Below, piece after piece: positions 55,790 through 64,000 of a stretch of DNA of 64,000 nt (its first letter is position 1; every line of letters begins with the position of its first letter). The DNA comes from Marinobacter sp. (GTDB taxonomy: Bacteria; Pseudomonadota; Gammaproteobacteria; Pseudomonadales; Oleiphilaceae), in assembly GCA_014359475.1 (NCBI GenBank), contig JACIZI010000002.1:62001-126000 (forward strand). The letters are read 5' to 3'. The notes under the pieces were generated by a model. It was given only the letters and a program-made list of their open reading frames with translations. It made no database searches and was not told where the DNA came from. Position numbers and translations under genes: made by a program.

Positions 55790-56090
55790 ATGCGCTCCTT
55801 GATCAGATTTTCCTGAAAATCGTCAGGGTCGTCACAGAGTATATAGATGGAAGCGTTAAAGCGTTATTGCCCGAATACCATTAAGCCGTGACGAAAGTGT
55901 TAAAAACGGCAGCCCGGCCGGATTTTTGCGGAATGGTTGGCAAAGTTTTGCCCGGAACTTCGGATTGGCGAATTTTTGCTTGAGAGAAACGATGCAGCTG
56001 TGTAAAGTTCGCCCTGTGGCGTGCCAGGAGGGTACGCACAAAGGAATGTACTTTTTTACCCCCCCCAACGGACTACAGGGAGCTCCCACC
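55790..56090. other. Intergenic region between the ACBP gene and tssB
   Basis: This 301-base divergent region holds the promoters of the ACBP gene and of the T6SS cluster. I see a -10-like TATACT for ACBP but no convincing promoter for tssB. A T6 run and a C8 run (56059-56066) lie just before the tssB ribosome-binding site. No real open frame is present. Confidence 0.5.
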
Positions 56091-56594
56091 ATGTCTTCGA
56101 AAGATGGTTCCGTTGCGCCTAAAGAGCGCATCAATATCAAATATGTACCCGCCACAGGTGATCAGCAGGCCGAAACCGAGCTGCCTCTGAAGATGTTTGT
56201 TGTCGGTGACTTCAAGGGCCGCGCGGAAGAAACCCAGATTGAGGACCGCAAGGCTGTATCCGTGGACAAGAACAACTTCCGTTCAGTCATGAAGGAAGCG
56301 GGTCTGACCCTGTCCACCACCGTCACCAACAAGCTGGACGAAGAAGCCGACGAGCTGCCGGTCAACCTGGAGCTCCAGGGGCTGGAAGACTTCGCGCCGG
56401 ACAGCATTGCCCGCCAGGTGCCCGAGCTGAACAAACTCATCGAGCTGCGTGAAGCGCTGGTGGCCCTGAAAGGCCCGCTGGGTAACGTGCCGGCTTTCCG
56501 CTCCAAGTTGCAGGAGCTGCTGGACAATGACGATGCCAGGCAGAAGTTGCTGGACGAGCTTGACCTGGCTACCGGCGAAGCTGACAGCGAGTAA
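56091..56594 (+). CDS. tssB: Type VI secretion sheath small subunit TssB
   Basis: A 167-residue VipA-like protein that assembles with TssC into the contractile sheath. The conserved ERINIKYVPATGDQ, LPLKMFVVGDFKGR and LELQGLEDFAPD segments are present. I chose the ATG at 56091, with AGGGAG upstream; a longer in-frame start at 55926 adds unrelated sequence. No tssA precedes it. Confidence 0.95.
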   Translation: MSSKDGSVAPKERINIKYVPATGDQQAETELPLKMFVVGDFKGRAEETQIEDRKAVSVDKNNFRSVMKEAGLTLSTTVTNKLDEEADELPVNLELQGLEDFAPDSIARQVPELNKLIELREALVALKGPLGNVPAFRSKLQELLDNDDARQKLLDELDLATGEADSE

Positions 56595-56664
56595 CACGCT
56601 GTTCCTCCTGCCTGTGCAGGAATCCACCCGGATCATTTATTAAAACGTACTGAAGGGATGTGGT

Positions 56665-58146
56665 ATGTCTGATACTGCTGAGCAGCAATCGGCTGCAACC
56701 GAATCTGTTGAAGAAGGTTCATTGCTGGACCAGGTGATGGCCAACAGCCGTATGGCGCCGGCCGACGAGGGCTACGATGTCGCCCGCCGTGGTGTGGCAA
56801 CCTTTATTTCCAACCTGCTGAAAAGCGACGAGAAGGGCCAGCCGGTCAACAAGGCACTGGTGGACCAGATGGTGGTAGAGCTGGACCGCAAGATCAGCGC
56901 CCAGATGGATGAAATCCTCCATGCGCCCAAGCTGCAGGAACTGGAGTCCTCCTGGCGCGGCCTGAAGTTGATGGTCGACCGCACCGACTTCCAGGAAAAC
57001 ATCAAGGTGGATATTCTGCACGCCACCAAGGGAGAGCTGCTGGAAGACTTCGAGTTTGCGCCGGATGTCACCCAGAGTGGCTTCTACAAGCACATCTACT
57101 CCAACGAATACGGCCAGTTCGGCGGCGAGCCCGTGGGTGCGGTTGTGGGTAACTATGCCTTTACGCCGGCCACTCCGGACATGAAGCTGCTGCAGTATGT
57201 GTCTTCTGTGGGGGCCATGTCCCACGCGCCGTTCCTGTCGTCTGTGGCACCCCAGTTCTTCGGTGTGGACAGCTACCAGGAGCTGCCGGCCATCAAGGAA
57301 CTCAAGGCCGTATTCGAGGGGCCAAAGTACGCCAAGTGGCGCTCCCTGCGGGAGTCTGAAGATGCCCGTTACCTGGGCCTGACCTCGCCGCGCTTTCTGC
57401 TGCGTACCCCCTACGATCCCACCGAGAACCCGGTGCGCAGCTTCAACTACAAGGAAGACGTGTCCGACGATCACGAGCATTATCTGTGGGGCAACACCGC
57501 CTATCTGCTGGCCACCCGTCTGACCGAGAGCTTTGCCAGGTATCGCTGGTGTCCGAACATCATCGGTCCCCAGAGCGGCGGCTCCGTGGAAGACCTGCCG
57601 GTACATACCTTCGAGTCCTTCGGTCAGCTGGAAGCGAAGATTCCGACCGAGGTGCTGATCACCGACCGTCGTGAATACGAGCTGGCAGAAGAAGGCTTTA
57701 TTGCCCTGACCATGCGCAAGGGCAGTGACAACGCCGCCTTCTTTTCCGCCAATTCCGTGCAGAAGCCCAGGCAGTTCCCGAACACCAGGGAAGGCAAGGA
57801 AGCGGAAACCAACTACAAGCTGGGCACTCAACTGCCGTACATGATGATCGTGAACCGCCTGGCTCACTACATCAAGGTACTGCAGCGGGAGCAGATCGGT
57901 TCCTGGAAGGAGCGTCAGGATCTGGAGCGCGAGCTGAACACCTGGATTCGCCAGTACGTGGCGGATCAGGAAAACCCGCCTGCGGATGTTCGCAGCCGTC
58001 GCCCGCTGCGCGCTGCGCAGATCTCGGTCAGCGAGGTGGAAGGCGATCCGGGCTGGTACCAGGTATCCCTGGCGGTGCGTCCGCACTTCAAGTACATGGG
58101 TGCCAACTTCGAGCTCTCTCTGGTGGGTCGTCTGGACAAGGATTAA
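56665..58146 (+). CDS. tssC: Type VI secretion sheath large subunit TssC
   Basis: A 493-residue VipB-like protein forming the sheath handshake with TssB. The conserved core includes LESSWRGLKLMVDRTDF, then FGGEPVGAVVGNYAF, the ISHAPF-like MSHAPFLSSVAP and FLLRTPYDP segments. EIPTEVLITDRREYELAEEGFI and the NSVQKP segment follow. It starts 70 bases after tssB and ends 3 bases before tssE; no hcp lies between. Confidence 0.96.
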   Translation: MSDTAEQQSAATESVEEGSLLDQVMANSRMAPADEGYDVARRGVATFISNLLKSDEKGQPVNKALVDQMVVELDRKISAQMDEILHAPKLQELESSWRGLKLMVDRTDFQENIKVDILHATKGELLEDFEFAPDVTQSGFYKHIYSNEYGQFGGEPVGAVVGNYAFTPATPDMKLLQYVSSVGAMSHAPFLSSVAPQFFGVDSYQELPAIKELKAVFEGPKYAKWRSLRESEDARYLGLTSPRFLLRTPYDPTENPVRSFNYKEDVSDDHEHYLWGNTAYLLATRLTESFARYRWCPNIIGPQSGGSVEDLPVHTFESFGQLEAKIPTEVLITDRREYELAEEGFIALTMRKGSDNAAFFSANSVQKPRQFPNTREGKEAETNYKLGTQLPYMMIVNRLAHYIKVLQREQIGSWKERQDLERELNTWIRQYVADQENPPADVRSRRPLRAAQISVSEVEGDPGWYQVSLAVRPHFKYMGANFELSLVGRLDKD

Positions 58147-58149
58147 ACC

Positions 58150-58590
58150 ATGTTCAGAGACTCCGGCTCCGGGGCTGCCGGGACCATGGGGGGCAGCCTG
58201 TTCGAACGACTGGAACAGGCTGCCAGCCCGGACGGACAGGGAATGGGCGAAATGACCCATGTGGTGGATTCCATCAAGCGTCACCTGGTGCGACTGCTGA
58301 ATGCCCATCCGGGCAACAGTGCCAGCGCACCGGATCTGGGCTTGCTGGATTTCAACGATGCCACCCTGGGTACCCATGACCTGAATGTCCAGATCCGCAG
58401 CGCTATCCGGCACTGCATTGAACGCTTCGAACCCAGGGTGAAGCGGGTGGACGTGGTGGCATTGCCCCACGGGTCGGACCCCCTGCAGTTGCGCTTCCAG
58501 GTTACGGTTTACCTGTGCGTGGCGAACCCGGATGAAAAAACCACCATCGATTTGTTACTGGATGACAAGCGCTACTATCGGGTGATGTAG
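58150..58590 (+). CDS. tssE: Type VI secretion baseplate protein TssE
   Basis: A 146-residue gp25-like baseplate protein. LLNAHPGNSASAPDLGLLDFND is the family's central region and IRHCIERFEPRVKRV follows. The N-terminal 30 residues are glycine-rich and include S-L-F-E-R-L, the TssE motif. It follows tssC by 3 bases and precedes tssF by 64. Confidence 0.92.
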   Translation: MFRDSGSGAAGTMGGSLFERLEQAASPDGQGMGEMTHVVDSIKRHLVRLLNAHPGNSASAPDLGLLDFNDATLGTHDLNVQIRSAIRHCIERFEPRVKRVDVVALPHGSDPLQLRFQVTVYLCVANPDEKTTIDLLLDDKRYYRVM

Positions 58591-58654
58591 CGAGCGGCAA
58601 AGGAAACGAGGTGCGGGCCATGCCGGTACCTCCGGGCCAACGGGTGCGGTAGTT

Positions 58655-60427
58655 ATGAAGTTGAACCGATTCTACAGAGACGAGCTGAGCTTTCTGCGTT
58701 TGCAGGGGCGGGAATTTGCCGAGGCACATCCTCAACTGACCCGGTTCCTGTCCGAGCAGAGCACCGATCCGGACGTGGAGCGTCTGCTGGAGGGTTTTGC
58801 CTTCCTGACCGGCAAGCTCCGGGAGAAGGTGGAAGACGAATTCCCGGAAATCACCCATTCCCTGATCAACATGCTCTGGCCCAATTATCTGCGGCCGGTG
58901 CCCAGTTGCACGATTATGAAGTTCGATCCCCAGTTGCATGCGATCAGTGAGCGGCAGCGGGTGGATCGTCACACCGAAATCAAGAGCCGTCCGCTGGGGA
59001 ATGCCACCCGGCAGACCCAGTGCCGGTTTCGTACCTGCCGGGCGGTGGACGTGTTTCCGTTGACCGTGGCGGAAGCCCACGCAGAGCACAGCCGGGAAGT
59101 ATCCTCGGTGACCGTGGACCTGGCCCTGCATACCGACCAGCCCCTCTCGGCCCTGGGACTGGAGAGCCTGCGTTTCTACCTGGGCGGCGAAGACCACACG
59201 GCAGAGGCTTTGTACCTGTGGCTCAATCACTATCTGAGCCAGGTGGAGCTGGTGGTGGGGGAGTCGGTTTACCGGCTGCCATCCAGCCTGCTCAAGCCGG
59301 TGGGTTTCGCCCAGGACGAGGGGTTGCTGCCCTATCCCAAGAATGCCTACTCCGGTTACCGGATCCTGCAGGAGTACCTGAGCTTTCCGGAGGCGTTCCG
59401 GTTTGTGGATCTGTGTGGCCTGAAGAACCGGCTGCCGGCAGTGCAGGCGGACGAGATCAGTCTGCGTTTCCATTTCAGCCGGATTCTGCCGCCGGAAGTG
59501 AAAATCCGCGCGGAGAATTTCCAGCTCTATTGCACCCCCGCCATTAACCTGTTTACCCACGAGGCGGATCCGGTGGACCTGAACGGTCGTCAGGCGGAAT
59601 ACCGGGTAACACCATCCAGCCGCTCTCCGGAGCATTTTGAGGTATTCAGTCTGGAACAGGTGGAAGGCTGGCTGGAAGGCCGCTCCGGCCGGGGCGAACC
59701 GCGCATCTACACACCTTTCGAGAGCTTTCAGCACGAAGTGGAGCGGGATCGTGGCCGGACGGCCCTGTACTACCGGGTGCGGGTGCGGGAAAGCGTCCGC
59801 GGCGACGGCTTTGATCACTATATCTCCTTTGTACGCGGTGACGAGTCCGACTGCATGAGCCGCCAGGAGGCGATCTCCCTGACCATGACCTGCACCAACC
59901 GGCAGCTACCGGGCCAGCTGGCAGTGGGCGAAATTTCCATGGCCACGGAATCCACTCCATCGTTTGCTTCCTTTACCAATATTACCCGGCCTACCGCGAC
60001 TCTGCGGCCAACCCTGGATGGCAGCCTGTTATGGACGCTGATTTCCAACCTGTCTCTCAATTATCTGTCGCTGCTGGATGTGGATGCTCTGCGCACGGTA
60101 CTGCGGGTGTATGACTTCCGGGCCCTGGTGGACCGGCAGGCAGAGCGGATTTCCCGGAAGCGCCTGGCGGGTATTACCGGCATCGAAACCCAGCCGGTGG
60201 ACCGGATGATCCGGGGCCTGCCGGTGCGGGGCATCAAGTCGGTGCTGCAACTGGATCAGCAGTCATTTGCCTCGGAAGGTGATCTGTACCTGTTCGGCAC
60301 GGTACTCAGTCAGTTTTTTGCGCTGTACGCCAGCATCAACGCCTTCCATTCCCTGGAAGTGGTCAATACGGACAATCAGGAACGGTACACATGGACGCTG
60401 CAGCAAGGGCAACAGCCGCTGATGTAG
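58655..60427 (+). CDS. tssF: Type VI secretion baseplate protein TssF
   Basis: A 590-residue VasA-like baseplate wedge protein. The N-terminus RFYRDELSFLRLQGREFAEAHP and the HSLINMLWPNYLRPVPS segment are characteristic. It ends within the start of tssG; the two reading frames overlap by 37 bases. It forms the wedge with TssG and TssE. Confidence 0.94.
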   Translation: MKLNRFYRDELSFLRLQGREFAEAHPQLTRFLSEQSTDPDVERLLEGFAFLTGKLREKVEDEFPEITHSLINMLWPNYLRPVPSCTIMKFDPQLHAISERQRVDRHTEIKSRPLGNATRQTQCRFRTCRAVDVFPLTVAEAHAEHSREVSSVTVDLALHTDQPLSALGLESLRFYLGGEDHTAEALYLWLNHYLSQVELVVGESVYRLPSSLLKPVGFAQDEGLLPYPKNAYSGYRILQEYLSFPEAFRFVDLCGLKNRLPAVQADEISLRFHFSRILPPEVKIRAENFQLYCTPAINLFTHEADPVDLNGRQAEYRVTPSSRSPEHFEVFSLEQVEGWLEGRSGRGEPRIYTPFESFQHEVERDRGRTALYYRVRVRESVRGDGFDHYISFVRGDESDCMSRQEAISLTMTCTNRQLPGQLAVGEISMATESTPSFASFTNITRPTATLRPTLDGSLLWTLISNLSLNYLSLLDVDALRTVLRVYDFRALVDRQAERISRKRLAGITGIETQPVDRMIRGLPVRGIKSVLQLDQQSFASEGDLYLFGTVLSQFFALYASINAFHSLEVVNTDNQERYTWTLQQGQQPLM

Positions 60428-61407
60428 CCGAAATGCAGCCCGTTCTCGGGAATGCACGGCGTTACAATTTTTTTCAGCTGGTGGATCTGATCCACCGGCA
60501 CCACGGGGATGATCTGGAGCGGGAACAGGACGAGCGCCCGCAGCGGGAGCGCATCCGGTTTTCCGCCTCCGCCAGTCTGGGCTTTCCCGGCAGTGATGTG
60601 ATCTCGGCGGAAACACCGGAACACGAGCATGCTCCCTATCAGCTGGAAGTCAGCTTTCTGGGGCTGCATGGCTCCCAGTCGCCGTTGCCGGGGTATTACC
60701 TGGAGGATCTGGCGTGGGAAGCGGGCCAGAAACTCGGCGTGCGCCGGCACTTCCTGGATTTTTTCAACCACCGGCTGGTGACCCTGTTCCACCGGTCATG
60801 GCGCAAGTATCGCTATTACGTGCGTTTCCAGCCCGGTGCCACGGACGGCTTCTCCGAGCATGTGTTCTCGCTGGTGGGTCTGGGGGACAGCCGGTTGCGC
60901 GGGGCTACCCCGGTCAACTGGTCCAGGATGCTGGCCTACGCCGGGCTGATGGCCGGTCGCAGCCGGTCGCCGGAGGTGGTGAGTGGCATCGTCGCCCATT
61001 GTTTTGATCTGGACGACGTGGCAATCGAACAGTGGGTATTGCGCCGGGTCGCAATACCGGCGGACCAGCAGACCCGGCTGGGCCGGAATAATGCCGCCCT
61101 GGGCCAGGACACTCTGGTGGGCTCCGGCATAAGGGACCGCAGCGGCAAGTTCATTCTGCGCATCCGTAATCTGGACCGTAACCGGTTCGCGGATTTCCTG
61201 CCCAACGGCAAGGATCACCAGCGGCTGGTGAAGCTGGTGGAGCTAACCACCCGGGAACAGCTGGCCTATGACCTGGAACTGGAAATGCGCCCCCAGGACA
61301 TCAAGCCGATGAGCATGGGGGGCGAAGTCAGGCTGGGGTGGAACTCGTTCCTGACCCCGGAAAAAGGGCTGGAGCATCCGGCTGTGCGAATTCAGATACG
61401 CCGCTGA
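60391..61407 (+). CDS. tssG: Type VI secretion baseplate protein TssG
   Basis: A 338-residue VasB-like baseplate protein. YNFFQLVDLIHRHH is the start motif, LGLHGSQSPLPGYYLEDL follows, and FLDFFNHRLVTLFHRSWRKYRY is the central motif. The ATG at 60391 overlaps tssF by 37 bases and has AGGAAC upstream; a shorter start at 60433 lacks a ribosome-binding site. It ends 31 bases before tagH. Confidence 0.93.
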   Translation: MDAAARATAADVAEMQPVLGNARRYNFFQLVDLIHRHHGDDLEREQDERPQRERIRFSASASLGFPGSDVISAETPEHEHAPYQLEVSFLGLHGSQSPLPGYYLEDLAWEAGQKLGVRRHFLDFFNHRLVTLFHRSWRKYRYYVRFQPGATDGFSEHVFSLVGLGDSRLRGATPVNWSRMLAYAGLMAGRSRSPEVVSGIVAHCFDLDDVAIEQWVLRRVAIPADQQTRLGRNNAALGQDTLVGSGIRDRSGKFILRIRNLDRNRFADFLPNGKDHQRLVKLVELTTREQLAYDLELEMRPQDIKPMSMGGEVRLGWNSFLTPEKGLEHPAVRIQIRR

Positions 61408-61438
61408 CCCCCGGGTCAACATTGGCAAGGACAGGGCA

Positions 61439-62755
61439 ATGACACAGACACAACGCCTCAGACTGGTAATCAACAACCCGGTGAACGTCAGCACCGGCCT
61501 GAACCGGGAACATACGTTCGGGCTGGCCGGCGGATCGATCGGCAGTGCCCGCAACGATACCTGGCAACTGTCGGCCCATCGCACCGGTGCCGTGCCCGGT
61601 CATGCGGAAATCCGTTTTGTGGATGGCGGTTTCTGCCTGATTGACCGATGCGGCCGCACCTACATCAACAGTGCCTCGGAGCCGGTCGGCCGTGGTCGCC
61701 GGGCGCGCCTCAGTGAGGGGGACGTTATCCGCGTGGGCCAGTACCAGCTTCGGGCGGAGCTGGCGGCGGCCGGTGGCGACAGTCCGGTAGCTGGTGAAGC
61801 CCCGCTGGAAGACCGTAGTCTGGTGGACGTGGAAGAAGGCGCACTGATGCGGGGCCGGGGGCAGCAACAACGCATTGTCGCGGAAGAGCCGATGCAGGGG
61901 CTGCAGGCGACTCCGGGGGAAATCCACAGCCGGGACCCGCTGGATGCCTGGTCGGCACCCGCCGAGGCGGAGCAAGGCGACCGGGAAACCGGGCAGCTGC
62001 TGGCCAGCCGTTCGGACTGGTATGCCCCGGGCTCAGAGGTCAGCGACGAATACCGGGACAACCGCGATGCGGCCATGGGGCTGCCATTCAGACACGGAGA
62101 GCAAAGCAGGATGAAGGAAACACCGGTCAGCAGGCGGGATGAGTCTGCAGAGGAGCGCAGCCGCCAGCATATCAGCGGTGCACCGTTGCTGCGAGGCATG
62201 GACAGCGAGCTGGCATTTGGCGACAGCGATGATATGCGGCTGTTCCTGGAGGAGGCGGGCCAGACCCTCAAAGCAACCGTCCAGGGGCTGCTGGATCTGC
62301 ATAGTGGCGAAGACAGCCGACACCAGGCGCTAAGAACCCGGCTGCAACCCATCGAGGATAACCCACTGCGCCTGGGTGAGGACTATCAGCAGACGGTGGA
62401 AACCCTGTTTGCCAGCGAGCGCAGCCCCGTCCACCTGTCGGCTCCGTCTGCCGTGGCAGAAAGCCTGCGCAGCCTGCGACATCACCAGATTGCCACCGAA
62501 GCGGCGATCCGGGAAGGGCTGGAAGCCATACTGCACGCCTTCTCCCCGGAGGCCCTGCTGCGACGGTTCCATGGTTACCGCCGGGGGCTCAGCCAGAACG
62601 AGGAAGAAGGCGCCTGGGCCTGGGAAATGTATCAGCACTATTACCGGGAACTGAGCTCCAGCCGCCAGCAGGGTTTCGAGCGGCTGTTCCGGGAAGTCTT
62701 TGAACAGGCTTATGACCATCAACTACGTCAACTGCAAAGGGAGAACTACTCTTGA
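61439..62755 (+). CDS. tagH: T6SS-associated FHA domain protein (TagH/Fha1-like)
   Basis: A 438-residue protein with an N-terminal FHA domain (about 1-105) and a T6SS-specific C-terminal domain (about 250-438) ending in EEGAWAWEMYQHYYRELSSS. FHA domains bind phosphothreonine; in P. aeruginosa Fha1 is phosphorylated by PpkA and triggers T6SS assembly. In the FHA part the usual G-R-x2-N-D and S-x2-H strings are altered to SARNDTWQLSAH and GHAEIRF. Its stop overlaps the tssJ start. The linker is acidic and variable. Confidence 0.9.
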   Translation: MTQTQRLRLVINNPVNVSTGLNREHTFGLAGGSIGSARNDTWQLSAHRTGAVPGHAEIRFVDGGFCLIDRCGRTYINSASEPVGRGRRARLSEGDVIRVGQYQLRAELAAAGGDSPVAGEAPLEDRSLVDVEEGALMRGRGQQQRIVAEEPMQGLQATPGEIHSRDPLDAWSAPAEAEQGDRETGQLLASRSDWYAPGSEVSDEYRDNRDAAMGLPFRHGEQSRMKETPVSRRDESAEERSRQHISGAPLLRGMDSELAFGDSDDMRLFLEEAGQTLKATVQGLLDLHSGEDSRHQALRTRLQPIEDNPLRLGEDYQQTVETLFASERSPVHLSAPSAVAESLRSLRHHQIATEAAIREGLEAILHAFSPEALLRRFHGYRRGLSQNEEEGAWAWEMYQHYYRELSSSRQQGFERLFREVFEQAYDHQLRQLQRENYS

Positions 62756-63285
62756 AATTCAGCAAATGGAGTTTGCTCGTCATTGTGATGGCCCTGGTCG
62801 GCTGCAGCACCCCCTATAACGCTGTCACCAAGACCGCCAAGGTACTCTGGAATCCGGATATTCCGGTGGGTTATCCGGAAGACCTGCCCAGTCGTGTGGA
62901 TGTAACCATGCTGGCCGAGCCGAACGTCAACCCGAACGAGTCCATGGCACCGACCCCGGTTTCTTTCCAGATCATCGAACTGACCGACAGTTCCCGCCTG
63001 ATGGCCGCGGATTTCGACCAATTGCTGAGCGAGCTGAAGCCGTCTCTGGGCAAGAACTACGTGGATCACAGTGATTACACCCTGGTTCCCGGCCAGTTCA
63101 AGTTTATCGAGCCGTTCGAGATCAGCGAGGACACCCGGTTTATCGGGGTGATTGCCTTCTATGCCTACCCGAACCTGTCCCAGTGGAAAAAGGTGGTCCG
63201 GGTAGATCCGGTCGGTGGTCGCTATCACCTGCTGGTCAACCTGCGTGAGCGGGAAGTTCAACTGCGTCAATCGGAAGATACCTGA
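62752..63285 (+). CDS. tssJ: Type VI secretion outer-membrane lipoprotein TssJ
   Basis: A 177-residue lipoprotein with signal peptide ending in L-V-G-C (cysteine at about residue 18). It starts with TTG at 62752, overlapping the tagH stop by 4 bases, preceded by AGGGAGAA. The transthyretin-like fold is indicated by PTPVSFQIIELTDSSRLMAADFDQLL. It anchors the TssJ-TssL-TssM membrane complex; tssL and tssM should lie beyond the window. Confidence 0.9.
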   Translation: MKFSKWSLLVIVMALVGCSTPYNAVTKTAKVLWNPDIPVGYPEDLPSRVDVTMLAEPNVNPNESMAPTPVSFQIIELTDSSRLMAADFDQLLSELKPSLGKNYVDHSDYTLVPGQFKFIEPFEISEDTRFIGVIAFYAYPNLSQWKKVVRVDPVGGRYHLLVNLREREVQLRQSEDT

Positions 63286-64000
63286 TGTCTGCCACAAACC
63301 GAGTGATCTGGAGTGACGGGCTGTTTATCAAACCCCAGCACTTCCAGCAGCAACAACGTTACCTTGAACACCAGATCAGCGAGCGGGCCCTGGCGATCTC
63401 CGATTACCTTTACGGGTTCGCGGATATGGAGCTCAACGCCGAATATCTGAGCTTCGGCCGGATCGGCCTGGTGAGGGCCTCCGGCCTGTTCCCGGACGGC
63501 ACCCGCTTCAGCCTGCCCCAGGACGATGTGATGCCAGAGCCCCTGGAAATCACCGATGCCTCGGTGGCCAACCAGGTGGTCTATCTGGCCCTGCCCCTGG
63601 GCAGCGACAGTCTGCCGGAAGTGGAATGGCCGGATGCGCCGGTGAGCGGGCGGTTCCGGGCGGAGAGCACCGAGATCCGTGACCTGCATTCCATTGACGG
63701 TGATGCCCACAATATCGATATCGCCCGGGTGGCCCCGCGCCTGATGCTGGAACGGGAAGATCGCAGTGCCTATGCCACCCTGGCCATCAGCCGGATTCTG
63801 GAGAAGCGCCCGGACGGCAGTCTGGTGATGGATCCGAATTTCCTGCCTACCATGCTCAGCGTACGGGCCGCGCCCCGGCTGCAGCGTTTTGTGGGGGAAA
63901 TGGCCGGGCTGATGCGTGAGCGGGCGCGCAATATCGCCGAGCGGGTGGGTGCGCCCGGGCAGGGTGGTGTGGCGGACGTGGCGGATTTCATGCTGCTGCA
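63285..64000 (+). CDS. tssK: Type VI secretion baseplate protein TssK, partial (3' end beyond the right edge)
   Basis: The first 238 residues of TssK, which links baseplate to membrane complex as a trimer. VIWSDGLFIKPQHFQQQQRYLE is the family N-terminus. The ATG at 63285 overlaps the tssJ stop by one base (TGATG). The rest is outside the window. Confidence 0.94.
   Translation, partial: MSATNRVIWSDGLFIKPQHFQQQQRYLEHQISERALAISDYLYGFADMELNAEYLSFGRIGLVRASGLFPDGTRFSLPQDDVMPEPLEITDASVANQVVYLALPLGSDSLPEVEWPDAPVSGRFRAESTEIRDLHSIDGDAHNIDIARVAPRLMLEREDRSAYATLAISRILEKRPDGSLVMDPNFLPTMLSVRAAPRLQRFVGEMAGLMRERARNIAERVGAPGQGGVADVADFMLL

Noticed and set aside
55939..55957. Possible sigma-54 promoter (TGGC then TTGC) upstream of tssB
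   Set aside because: The GG to GC spacing is one base shorter than required by sigma-54 and that spacing is strict.
56719..58470. 583-codon minus-strand frame opposite tssC and tssE
   Set aside because: Antisense to conserved sheath and baseplate genes; no start context.

Overview
This window comes from a GC-rich (roughly 60 percent) gammaproteobacterium. It contains a Pseudomonas-type chp/pil chemosensory cluster beside gshB-tonB-yqgE-ruvX-pyrR-pyrB-pyrC', a fused nuoCD inside a 13-gene complex I operon, an acyl-CoA-binding protein and a type VI secretion cluster. Together these suggest a marine relative of Marinobacter, Alcanivorax or Pseudomonas. That placement rests on gene order and protein resemblance from memory, not on a database search. 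I see no rRNA, tRNA, CRISPR array, insertion sequence or prophage, so this looks like chromosomal backbone. The T6SS at the right edge is the most accessory-like part.

Layout. 1-9534 (minus strand): pilG-pilH-pilI-pilJ-pilK-chpA, the twitching-motility chemosensory system; chpA runs off the left edge. 9826-15511 (plus): gshB, a TonB3-like tonB, yqgE, ruvX, pyrR, pyrB and an apparently inactive pyrC', packed as one operon. 15724-20463: an unusual TRAP-type transporter (solute-binding protein, TatT-like lipoprotein, large permease) with an HU gene inserted on the opposite strand. 20643-35552 (minus): nuoA, B, CD, E, F, G, H, I, J, K, L, M, N. 35810-38272 (minus): a large lipoprotein of unknown function with an AT-rich middle. 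38592-43653 (minus): pckA, hslO, hslR, a yrfG-like phosphatase, a small exported protein and mutM. 43872-51660: desA, rsmD (minus), ftsY-ftsE-ftsX, rpoH, a garR-like reductase and hyi. 51764-55789: an OmpR-type two-component pair, a small unknown gene, greB with a terminator in its leader, a stand-alone integrase-type SAM-like domain protein and an acyl-CoA-binding protein. 56091-64000 (plus): tssB-tssC-tssE-tssF-tssG-tagH-tssJ-tssK, cut by the right edge.

How the genes work together. The pil/chp genes signal to type IV pili, and the neighbouring tonB resembles TonB3, which in Pseudomonas aeruginosa affects twitching. PyrB and the PyrC' pseudoenzyme are expected to assemble into one aspartate transcarbamoylase. 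The Nuo proteins form the proton-pumping NADH dehydrogenase. FtsY, FtsE and FtsX link membrane protein targeting with division, followed by the heat-shock sigma factor RpoH. The Tss proteins build a contractile injection machine; the FHA protein suggests control by threonine phosphorylation.

The least explained items are the TatT-linked TRAP system with two AACAACAA motifs before its start codon, the large glycine-tract lipoprotein, the greB leader terminator, the lone SAM-like domain protein, and a GGTTACCGGT motif found in three separate intergenic regions. Positions were read by eye, so no search statistics support them.
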